A stretch of 64,000 nucleotides of DNA from Limonium bicolor (lineage: Eukaryota; Streptophyta; Magnoliopsida; Caryophyllales; Plumbaginaceae). The notes below the pieces were generated by a model. The model had not been told where the DNA came from. It ran no database searches and saw nothing but the letters and a program-made list of their open reading frames with translations. Below, in pieces: positions 12,007 to 22,067 of this stretch (position 1 is the stretch's first letter; the number at the start of each line of letters is the position of its first letter). The translations under genes were made by a program, and so were the position numbers. The stretch lies in assembly GCA_023374045.1 (NCBI GenBank), contig CM041776.1:283711999-283775998 (forward strand). Reading direction: 5' to 3'.

Positions 12007-13428
12007 GTAGATCATTTTGCTGGTTTATTTTCTTTTATTTTCAGACTCTTTATCTTTTTATTGCTATTTTTGCTTTTCATTTATTTCTTTATTTTTGTTA
12101 TTTTGATGTCTTTTTAGATTTTTAGTCAGCATTTTTATGAATTTTTCTTTAATGATTGGGATGTAATTGATAATTCTGCTAACTCTGCTACGTTCACTCA
12201 CGGGATTGTGATCCTTTATTTTTGTTTCAAAGCTTTGCCTGCTATTCCTTGATATTCTTCCAGGCTTGCCAATGTTTTGTTAGTTTCGAATACATTACAA
12301 AGGAGACTCTGCCCAATTCTTTCCAGAATTCCATCCGCCTGATCTCTTCACCAATTTTTTAGGGGAGTTCTGTTCCTCCTTTTGCACTTTGTTTTTATTT
12401 TGAAAGCGATGAAGGCATTGCTTAATTCTAAAGTGTGAGAAGGGGGGTTGCACTTGTTTTTATTTTGAAAGCAATGAGGGCATTGCTTAATTCTAAAGTG
12501 TGAGAAAGGGGGGGTTGCACTTGCTTTTGTGTTCTGAATATCAATTTGCTTATCTTTCTTTGACTTTTGACATTATTTGGCTCTCTATTACTGGCTTTTG
12601 CTGACCCTCAACAAAAATTTTCTATTTTGACATACTTGGTTTTGATTTGTGGTTGGATGAGTCAGTTGGGAATACCGTACAAGTAGCACGTATTCTGAAG
12701 TTGAATTTGGATTTCGGTCAAAGACACTCTGGTTATACTTCTTGTATGTACAATTTTTGTTAAAATTTTTATCTATTTCCTTCAATAAAAGGTGAGACCA
12801 TTTTGTGACTATTTTTTATTGGACTAACTTGGGGCTTTGGAAAGTTATGGAATGAAAGGAAGGAAAGGACAAAGGCAATGTACTCCTCTAATCTATTCTG
12901 AACCGGAGCAGGCCTCTCCCATCTGGTAATTAAGTCCTTGAAGTGCCTTATCAGTCATCTACCTAAGATCATCTGATCTGGGATAGAAGGCCCAACACCA
13001 CTACATGGATGGAGAGAAAAGTCTGGGGGGTGAAGAGAATAATGCTAACTTAGAAAATCGGGAGAAAGTACTTTCATTTTAATAAGTTTATTGTAAATTA
13101 TTCCTTAATTATGAGTACGTGGTAATGAAAGGTAACGTGGAATATGACATTACTTCTTGCCCCTTGTCGTCCATTGGATTGTGGAAAGTAAAGCCCTAAG
13201 TGAAATCTAGACTGAACGGTCATAATAATTGTCTCAGGCATTTAACAATATCTTCGTTTCACTGTTTATGAAAACCTGCAGTACTAACCATTGTGACTTA
13301 TGATTGTTGTTCGATATTAGATTTCCTTGTACACTTTTCCTGAACTGATGATTCCCCGCTATTGAAATCCAGTATATTCTTATTGCAGTATTTGCTTGAG
13401 GGCAAGCAAAGGTTAAGTGTGAGAAAGT
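12007..13428 (+). other. 3' untranslated region of Athila-like element 1
   Basis: This T-rich stretch has no recognisable gene and lies between the env-like remnant and the LTR. It holds a tandem duplication at 12382-12514 and ends in a degenerate polypurine tract (GTGTGAGAAAGT) directly before the LTR. Confidence 0.65.
12382..12514 (+). repeat. Two-copy tandem duplication, each copy ending in a G-run like a polypurine tract
   Basis: Copies 12382-12447 and 12448-12514 (66 and 67 bp) are nearly identical. Each ends in GTGTGAGAAGGGGGG or a one- or two-base variant, which resembles the tract expected before an Athila LTR. Confidence 0.8.
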
Positions 13429-15019
13429 TGATAAGTCGGGAATTTACCTATTTCTATGGGGTTTCTTTATGCCTAATTCGTTGATTTTTACCACTAAATT
13501 CCCGTCTTATGAGTATTTTTGAGGTTCATGTTGCAATTGTCTTCTATGATGGGTTTTTGTGCCATTTCAGGTAAAAATCTCAAGAAAGCACGTTCCCTAT
13601 CATTGTTGAAGTATTTTGGCTTTTCAAACAAGTTGAACGGAGTGAAGACGCACATTATCCAACAATTTCAGGTTAGGTCCGGGACCTCATACAAGTCCTA
13701 AGTCCCGGACCAACCCTTAGACGGATTCTCGACCTCTTTTGAAGATTGGTCCGGGACCTCATACATACCTTAGGTCCCGGACCATAACAAGACCTGATGC
13801 TTGAACAAATCTGAGGACGGGTCCGGGACTTGATACACATCCAAAGTCCCGGACCACAACCAGGCTTCACTCTCGACTAGTTTTAAGGACAGGTTCGGGA
13901 CTTCATACATATCTTAAGTCTCGAACCATGCATAAAGACAATTCTCACGGATTTTGAAGGATGGTCCGGGACCTTAGACGTGGACTAAGTCCCGGACCAA
14001 TTAGATAAAACGCAGCAGATTTCCTAACTGAAAGAGATTTTTGAAGATAAAGAGGAGGTTGGGAGAACGTCCTATAAAGGCCAAAATATACAGAATAGCA
14101 TAGACAGTTTTTGACACAGAACACAAAGGAGAGAGAGAAAAGGTTGAGCTTTGGGAAGATCTTGGAGATTATTGAAGAGAGAAGACTGAAGGCTAAGAAT
14201 AGAGAATTCGCGACGGCTACCGAAATCAGAGTTTCTTCTAGTTCTTCCTTCCCTGAGTCTGTTCTATTCAATTTGAGCACTGTTATCATGACTATGTCTG
14301 AGTAGTCCCTTTTTAATTCTGGTTTTCTATGTATCCCTAGATTGATTATTCCTGTACCTTTGTGATTTTCTGCAATTCGATTGAATAAAGTTCTTTTCTT
14401 TACTGAATTTCCTTAATCTTTTATAATCTAGCCAATTATAGAGATTACTATTTTGTTAGCTTATAAGTGACGAATGCGGCTTTCAATTGAATACAGGAAA
14501 AGAACCGGTTAGTATAGAGATGGTAATTCCTCTAAATTGCTAATTGACCATTAATCTAGATTGTTCTTAAAGTAGTTAGTAAGTATTGGGTTCATAACGG
14601 GAGTTAGAATTCGGTCTTTACTAATTAGAATTTGCTGAGCGGGAGACCAGAGGTAAATTACCATTGTTCTAGGGTGTTATTCAGAATTGTTTTGGAAATT
14701 ACTTAGGGAAAGGAATTACAAATCTAGGGAGAAGTAGTAAACCGGGATTCCTTTCCCAAATTAGATTCGAATCAATTAATTTTACTGCTATATTTTTCTG
14801 CTATTTACTGTTTTTCAATCTATTTACAGCAATTATTCACATCAAACTAAAACCCCCAATTTCTTGTTTTTCATACGTTGTTTAGTCTTTTTATTTTTGT
14901 TCGTTTAGTAAAGATTAAAACTAGACATCGCCTTCTCTGGTTCAATACTTAGGGAATACTCTCTAATTAAAACTTGCTAGAATTGACCGGTACACTTGCC
15001 ATTAGGTTTTACCCCATCA
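13429..15019 (+). repeat. 3' LTR of Athila-like element 1 (1,591 bp)
   Basis: It begins TGATAAGTCGGG after the degenerate polypurine tract and ends CCCCATCA, so the ends read TGAT and ATCA. The ending, with GGTACACTTGCC shortly before, is typical of Athila LTRs. It contains a five-unit hairpin array (13676-13998) and then a purine-rich leader (about 14040-14200). The 5' LTR is left of the window, so the target duplication cannot be checked; the five bases after the LTR are GGAGG. Confidence 0.85.
13676..13998 (+). repeat. Tandem hairpin array, 72-bp period (LTR of Athila-like element)
   Basis: Five 36-bp inverted repeats start at 13676, 13748, 13820, 13892 and 13963 (spacing 72, 72, 72 and 71). 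Arms are GGTCCGGGAC and GTCCCGGACC with few changes; unit 4 has GGTTCGGGAC with GTCTCGAACC, so the change is matched on both arms. Spacers are diverged, but three share TCTCGAC or TCTCAC. The units match those at 10018-10269 in the same element. Confidence 0.93.
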
Positions 15020-16030
15020 GGAGGTCCGGGTTTGTTACTTAGAAAGCAAACCAAACCCAAAAGGCTGAGGGCAAAATCATATTTCGTCATCCATCTGAGT
15101 GAGAATCGGCCACTGAGGGTGTGCTATGTAGCTGGTCCGGATGATCCTCCTGGTCACAAACCCGGACCAGGCTCAATTTTCAACAGATTGACGAGTTAAA
15201 AACGTAGAAAGAAGAGAATGAAGAGAAGACTCCGCGGGTGACGATCATAGTTGAGAAAAGAAGAAAATGAAGGGAAACGAAGAGAAGAAGAAGATAAAAA
15301 AGAAGGAGAAAGGAAGGGGCTCTACCTCCATTGAATCTCATCACCTTATCCATGACTATTTTTCTCCCTTTCTCTTCTCTATCTTTTTATTGCTTCAGTA
15401 GTCTCTTTGTATCTTGGGATGGGATTTTTCCCCTAAACCCTTAAACTTCATCATTGAATTTAAAACTTGGTTAATGCTTTATTTTAGTTCTTGTGCTTAA
15501 TGAAGAAGATTATTGAGTGATTATGGCTTATGAGATTGTCTTTATTGAATTTGGGGATTTGCTTAGGGTTTGCTCAATTATTTGTCAATGTGTTAAATTG
15601 GTTGGTTTAACGTTGCCGATTAGTTTAGCATTAGTGTGGATTTCTATGGACAGTTTTCCGGAAGTAGGAATCTATACCGTTGGGGACTAAATTAATGTTA
15701 TTTATCAAAGGTCGGTGAGATAGATTCCATTGCAACTTTGGGGAACTTGTGCTTAATACTATCGATTGAACCGAGTATTCGGATTAACCTTTGGGTTCTG
15801 GCTAAATTGGTTAGGATTAGTAGACCAGGATGTGAGCTATTAGTTATTTAAGTGTTCCCGTGTTTAGCTGTAAGTTCAAGGATCGACAATCAGTAGTAAA
15901 GGGGTTATGGGTGCAAAGATCCATCCTGAGATACACCTATCCTAGATTGGTTAGATTAGTTTTATTGTTTTCTTTATTTTTCCATCTATCTAACCAAAAA
16001 CCCCAAAATTGTTCTCTCTAGAAGGCCTAG
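15020..16030 (+). repeat. Partial LTR of a further Athila-like element
   Basis: After the Athila LTR ends, a related but distinct LTR piece follows. It has a single hairpin at 15133-15167 (arms GGTCCGG and CCGGACC), a purine-rich leader (15200-15320), then a T-rich stretch with TTGGGATGGGATTT and a late block (CCATCCTGAGATACACC) that resemble the same zones of the LTR at 31041-32313. I cannot find a clean right end. Element 1 probably inserted into this LTR, so its left part would lie beyond the window. Confidence 0.55.
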
Positions 16031-16409
16031 TGAATTCACTCCCAAACTTTCATCATTCTGCTTTGCATGTGGCTTTTTGACCTGCCGTTTTCACCAAGAA
16101 ACCTTCCTCTCATTTCAATCCTTATTACTATATTGTCTAATTTGGGAGTTGAAGTGGCTTGTGCGACTGGATATCCTATAGCCGGACGCGTCTACATGAC
16201 AATCATTATTGGTAACCAGGTAAGAGATGAGTTATGGATTACGGTTTACAAGCTCGTTATCTTCCCTTTCTTCCTGAGTACGGAGGGGACAATAGAAAAG
16301 AGAAGTTGTGAAGAGTGGGAGGAAGAACTTAACAAGGGGATAGAGAAGGATGTCAAAGGAGAGGAAGTGAACAAGAGGAAGGATTGGGAGAAGAAAAGGA
16401 ATGTTAAGG

Positions 16410-16924
16410 TGCAATACCTCCATCCCACATCGGGATATGAGTAGTAATATGAATGGTTTATAGGGATACGTATGGGTTGACTACAACAACAAGGTCTTCC
16501 ACTTTAAGGCCCAAGTGAGAACAAAGGGCTTGAGGTGGCTAGTTTTCAAGCCTGGATGTCTTGGGAGCTAAGTTGTTGAATAGTTTCTCATATACGGTGT
16601 TATAAATGGTTCAAAGCAGACTCGGGACCATGTCGGGATGGACTACCTGAAACCTACCGAGGAGGTTCATGGGACTTGGGTGTTAGGCTTGCGACGAGGA
16701 CGTCGCGTTCTTTGAGTGAGGGAATATGTAATACCCCCATCCCACATCGGGATATGAGTAGTAATGTAAAAATGGTTTATAAGGATACATATAGGTTGAC
16801 TACAACAACAAGACCTTCCACTTTTAAGACCCAAGTGATGACAAAGGGCTTGAGGTGGCTAGTTTTCAAGCCCATATGGCTTGGGAGCTAGCTTGTTAGA
16901 CAGTTGCCCATAGGGGGTGTTACA
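16410..16924 (+). mobile_element. Complete TRIM (miniature LTR retrotransposon), 515 bp, TSD TAAGG
   Basis: Two diverged LTRs (16410-16604, starting TGCAATACC; 16727-16924, starting TGTAATACC and ending TGTTACA) share the CCATCCCACATCGGG box and TTGAGGTGGCTAGTTTTCAAG. Between them are 122 bp: a primer-binding site at 16607-16620 (TGGTTCAAAGCAGA, close to the initiator-Met tRNA complement), a small hairpin (GCGAC with GTCGC) and a purine run (GAGTGAGGGAA) before the second LTR. TAAGG occurs directly on both sides (16405-16409 and 16925-16929). It encodes no protein, as expected for TRIMs, and must be moved by another element's enzymes. Confidence 0.9.
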
Positions 16925-18446
16925 TAAGGTGTCATCATAGTGGTAGATTGGTAAGCTAGTTAGGATGTTTTTCCCCGCAGAAGTCCTCGGTAAGATAATA
17001 TCATCCCCACAAGTACCAGAGAAAGTTTCGTTCCTCCTCTTTGACAGACGTGAGAGAATATTGAGTTTCAACATGCATGCAGCGATGTGTTGTGCTTACG
17101 GTTTGGAGTAGGGGTGTGTGGATGTGTCTTCCAGAGCCTGGTGATGAGATGGGAAGGGGTTTCAAATGGAACGAAACATATGTGGAAAGGGTTGAGACGG
17201 TGGAACAACCGGGCAAGGAAGATGATGATTCCAGAGAATCCAAATACATGGTAGAGCACGTTCCTGCGAAAAAGGGTGGAAGGAGGATCATCTGGGTTAA
17301 CAAGGATACATTAGAATTTCTCAGAACATACGCTCTCAAGGATGCTGAAGATAAAGAGACTATAACATCAGATGCTGGGTTGATGAGAAGTGAGAAGGAG
17401 GGAAAGGTTTTAGTCGAAACGCCACCGCGCATGGAGATTAAAGATGAAGTTGGGTTGTTATTTGGTTCGGTAACGTTTAGGGATAGAGGAGTGTTGCTTA
17501 GTTTGATGGAAAATTTAACAATACACACAACTACAAGTTTCACTGAAGATGCCGAAAAACCGGGTTGTTGCGAATGAAGGTGGTAGAAAGAATTTTCGGA
17601 GCTGGTGTGGTTACATCCGGATCACACGCGAGAACTTGGTTCGTTTGGCATGGGAGGTTAAGGACATGGTAACGAATGGAAGGCTCATGTTGTTGTACCC
17701 CAGATTTGGGTTAATGAATGTACTCCAGTCTAGGAGAAAATAATTGTCGAAGAAAATGACATATTCCAGCCGATATTTCGGCTTGGTTGGGCCGATGGTC
17801 AACACCGGGGGCACTTTCAACCGATTAAAGATGGGACTCTTTCGTTGCATTGTGGAATGTCTGTGTACTGCCCTCTCTCGGTGGAACAAGTGGCAAGCTT
17901 CAGCTTTGCAACGTGGATAACTAGGTGGGGTTGTAGAAGTCATGATTCAACATGCATGATGAGCTCTACTATAATTATGGTCCGGGACCTACGTAATCAT
18001 GAAAGTCCATAATGGTTCTTTTTGTTGCTGCAAACAGTGTTAGGTGCTCGCAAGCGTAATAATAAAGTGACTATATGACAATTCTCGGTCCGCCCGGGGG
18101 TTGCCGAGAATTATGAGATGGTGCTGAGTCGACTATAGTGGAAGAGGGACACCTCTGGTAGCCTATACACGACCCGATGTCCCTTGCGTCTATGTTATTT
18201 CACTTTGTTACAGTAGTGTCTGTTATGTAATGCTTTTGTTAGTTGTCCGTGGTCTGATAATAGACTTAGTATGTCCTATGGTCTGAATGAGAAGCAATTT
18301 GTGGCAAATCGTGGGTAGGTCTGGAACACTTGCATCTCAAGATGTACTACTTGTCTAGGATTTAGAATCTTGGTCTGTATACTTTTTCAGGCCATCCTTT
18401 CCCTCTGTTATATTAATAATGGCTTTCACTTTTGAAAAAAAAAAAC
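16925..18446 (+). pseudogene. Unidentified decayed retroposon with A-tail
   Basis: Open frames at 17077-17577 (166 codons) and 17549-17743, and a further readable stretch near 17745-17940, run in the plus direction. The text GGRRIIWVNKDTLEFL, then SWCGYIRITRENLVRLAWEV, then a block around WITRWGC looks like real but broken protein; I do not recognise the family. The unit ends TTCACTTTTG followed by 11 A at 18436-18446, like a LINE or processed-copy tail. A degenerate single hairpin unit (GGTCCGGGACCT, then AAAGTCC) lies at 17982-18011. The sequence left of the TRIM (about 16060-16409) is probably part of the same unit. It could be a plant LINE first-ORF type or a processed gene copy. Confidence 0.4.
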
Positions 18447-19842
18447 AAAAACCCCTAAACCTCTAATTTATTATGCACTAATGTATATATTTATACACAT
18501 TTACTAAACTTATAATTAGTTAAATAGTTGCAAAAGTCTGTAGATAAAACTTTGTTGTACTGCAAAGGCCCCGGTTGCTTAATTTCATGTATTACAAAGA
18601 CAGAAATACAAGTCCCAGTCTAATCTTGCTCCCTCTTTCTTGGCAAGCTTCTTTTTACAATTTTCCACTTGATTTCGCAAGAATTGATCCGTATACAATT
18701 CACAAAATCAGGGACTGGCCTGTCTATGATTGCAGCAGATTAATCGAGCCCACATATTCGTTCCGATCGATCATGTTAAGCACATGAAATAACTAACCAC
18801 ACTAAAAATAAACTGCACATAAATTATTAACTTTCATCATTCATATATATAAGGATAAGACTAAAAACAATTCGCATGCATATTGTCTTGTATACATATA
18901 CACCCGTGACAGAGACTCGTGACAACCGCACTATATATATATTCAAAACGCAACTTGACAGATTCTTGTCCAAACTCGACATTTAAGTTGATGGAGGTTG
19001 AAGTAGAAAATCATTTGATCCCGGGTTCATCAAATAATCCGATCTTCAACTTCTCATTCCAGTATGTCACATAGTCCTGTGTGATTTATTTGGACGGTGT
19101 AGTTTATAGATGCTCACTAGCAAGGTCCAATAATCCATGAGGTTCCATCCTAAAACCAATTGGTATTATATGGAGTAACTCTAGACTATATGAACTACTT
19201 GCTAGCTACATAATTTTTCAATGTGGACTTACACTTGATCTCCAACACCCTTCCGCTAGACTGGCCTAAACATGCGGATAACAAACAAAAAAAAATCACT
19301 CATAAGAAATATTAAGTACAACAAGATGGTAATCCGATACTTGTACTGTTTATAAGAGTGGATGAACTATCTACTTCGATCAGTAATAGTGTACAATTCG
19401 TATACTCTATATATGCTTGCAATTAGTCGTTACCATAACATTGTTGAGTGTGGTTTATACATATTAAGATGAACTGTACATTTTTATACATACATAAACG
19501 TGATTTAGCACGTTCAAATACTCCCTCTGATTAGCTACGGGCTGATAGAGCCGTGCAAGGAATCATCTAAATTATTAATACGGGCCAGATCGATCGTAAC
19601 ATCTCTAGCTAAATTCCAATCTCATATAATTGGTTTCGCATTAGGAATTTTCTTACATTAATAGTAACGAGTAGTATTACAATATTCTTAAAATATAATT
19701 CCACATTTTATATTCCAAAAATAACGATTCTGGTTACCAAAGCAACCGTAAGAGTATCTATTAATATTATATGATATGATCCAACGTTACATATAGTCAT
19801 ACGCAGTTCTATATATTCCCATATTACTCGTTTTTCAACCAC
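18447..19842. other. Intergenic, no gene seen
   Basis: AT-rich sequence with TATATA tracts. A 70-codon frame at 18575-18787 has no recognisable motif. A CTCCCTCTG box near 19524 hints at a Stowaway end, but no matching far end was found. Confidence 0.5.
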
Positions 19843-19860
19843 AATAATTCAAAAGTACGT

Positions 19861-20058
19861 TGGATTCACAAAGGTTTCATGGGTGGACACAAAGAAACAA
19901 GCTAGCTTTTTTGAAAATACCCATCTGTCATCGAAAAGTTATTTTTATTTTTGTTGTTGTTCTTGTTATTCCTGCTCCTATGTAACCCGGCGAGAAAGGC
20001 ATTCTGCCATAGTATTGCCATTATATAACTGGTCTAACCAGTCAATTATCAAAAAAAA
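19861..20058 (+). mobile_element. SINE-like retroposon, plus strand
   Basis: The unit ends AACCAGTCAATTATC then about 10 A. An 18-bp direct repeat flanks it (19843-19860 and 20059-20076, containing TAATTCAAAAGTACGT), the mark of target-primed insertion. Its last 60 bp match the tail of the minus-strand copy at 20340-20583. No protein is encoded. I see no clear tRNA-type A and B boxes. Confidence 0.78.
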
Positions 20059-20339
20059 AATAATTCAAAAGTACGTGTGATCCACCCGGTAACTCCCTAA
20101 TTCGGTACTAATATCCATAGCCGGCCAACAAGTTAGAAGTACGTACGGTGACAACCAAAATCGAAGTATTTGTCTCCTGTTGTACTACGTACTTACGCTT
20201 AATGGAAAGCACCACAGGAAGATGAACTGGCAAGCGTGTATGGTTATGTGACTCATGTGTGTAGTAACATATAGTAATAGTGGCAATATATAGGCCAGCT
20301 GCTATATCTTGATGAATGCATGGGTACAAACTATATATT

Positions 20340-20583
20340 TTTTTTTTTGATAATTGACTGGATAACCAGTTGATACGGCAATACTGAAGTTCATATGAAC
20401 CTTTCTCGTCAAAAGGGTATTTTTAAAAGAAACTAGAAAACAAATCAAGGCAAAACAAAGAGAAAGAAAAACAAGATTAGAGGGTTCCTATTATCCCAAG
20501 TGACCGGTTGAAAGTTTAGTAAACTACTCAAAACTCAGTGGCTGCCTTTCTTGAAAATAGCCCTTGACCACAGTGGAGCTGGA
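20340..20583 (-). mobile_element. SINE-like retroposon, minus strand
   Basis: On the minus strand it ends AACTGGTTATCCAGTC then AATTATC and an A-run (seen as a T-run at 20340). A 15-bp direct repeat, TACAAACTATATATT, flanks it (20325-20339 and 20584-20598). The tail matches the copy at 19861-20058; the heads are only weakly alike. Confidence 0.8.
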
Positions 20584-21139
20584 TACAAACTATATATTAC
20601 TAGCTAGATGTCTTTTTCCCTTTGTATCGACGATCTAATGAAATACTTGGAGCTGGAAAATATACACCACGAGTTGGAAAAGGATCGAGCTAGCTAATCC
20701 TTTGATGGACCCATGAATTATATATGCTCTGAAATCCACACTCTGACTACCAAATTTGCTTTAAATTTTGTATGTTTTGTAACCTGGGTATGCACGCGTA
20801 ATATATAGTCATCGACTCATCATAACAATTAATTGACTTACAAATCTAGCATTACTTGTACTATTAAGTAACTCATTTTGTTTATGAAGACGAAGACCTC
20901 TATTTCTGCCATGCATGGGTCAAATCGTCTTTTAGTCAAACTTGCTTAAAGTCACTGCAAGCAAACCCAGCTCAACTGTTGTAGAGATAGTGAAAGTAAC
21001 GTAACGACTAACGAGAGAGATTACACATTACACGCTAATAGAAGTCTTTTTTTGTTTTTTTTAAATAACACACGCTAATAGAAGCTCGGTTAAACTAGTT
21101 GATGAGAAAGTGTAACCGATTTAAAAAACAAATTTATTA

Positions 21140-21374
21140 CTCTCTCCGTGCTAATTGACCATCCTGTTTACTATTTAGACATGTCGTTTGACTTCAATTT
21201 TTAACATATAAGATAAATTAATTTTGAAAATTTAAGTTTTACATATGATTCTTTACATGATAAACTATATATTACAAAATTTAGTTTTATAAAATTATTT
21301 TATCTTATATACTTAATATTGAAGTGGAAAATCGTGTCATAAAGCAAACAGGACGATGAATTCAGGACGGGGAG
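21140..21374. mobile_element. Stowaway-like MITE (Tc1/mariner type), about 235 bp
   Basis: The ends read CTCTCTCCGT and, inverted, CTCCCCGTCC, flanked on both sides by TA. CCTGTTT follows at the same depth in both arms and the middle is AT-rich. Size, TA target and terminal motif fit Stowaway elements. Confidence 0.75.
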
Positions 21375-22067
21375 TACATTTTACCAAACCTCAAACAAGA
21401 ATAAAAAAATACACAACTGTTTTATGTTACTCGAATTTGAGTTACCTCTCTGCTACTGACTACTGTTGCCGTTTCCTTTCAAAAAAAAAAAGAAAAAAAA
21501 AAGACTACTGCTGCCGTGAATATTGACTGATTGATTATACAGTTGCAAATTTTAGCGGTTGAACCATCCACCTTCATTCTGTACCGTACTGTACACGGGA
21601 ACAGCAGTAGGTCGAAACTGATTGGCTATCGCTCGACCTTGGTCCATCAGAATTGAAGAGAGACTTTAATCTCAATTGTCCTCAGTGATAAATACAACTT
21701 ACCAACTCTTATTGAAAAATGAAGAATAAAAATTAAGAGCATTTAATTATACAAGATATACATGAAGGAAAATTGAATTTTCCACATCCTAGCTAGATAA
21801 CAAAAAATAACAACTTTGCATTTCAAGTATGTATACATACGTCTCTTATGTAAACATTAACAGTATATATAACCTGAAATTCATAAACATTTTACATGAC
21901 CTCGATCCCAAATTCAGATCCATTTTATTTATAAAAAATAGTACACTAACATTTGATATGAATACAAAGAATATATATTAGTACTAATTTACTTACTGGG
22001 TGCGTCTATATGATCGATCTATAAGTACATTACATATAGTTGCTATATATCCATGGGTCCAGTCCAT
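21375..22067. other. 3' flank of the oxidase gene
   Basis: No other gene seen. On the minus strand an AATAAA-like signal lies near 21927-21932, about 140 bases after the oxidase stop, a plausible polyadenylation signal. Confidence 0.4.

Noticed and set aside
18575..18787. Possible small gene of 70 codons
   Set aside because: No motif, no supporting promoter or homology legible on either strand.
19521..19674. Possible second Stowaway element (CTCCCTCTG near 19524)
   Set aside because: No matching inverted end at a sensible distance.
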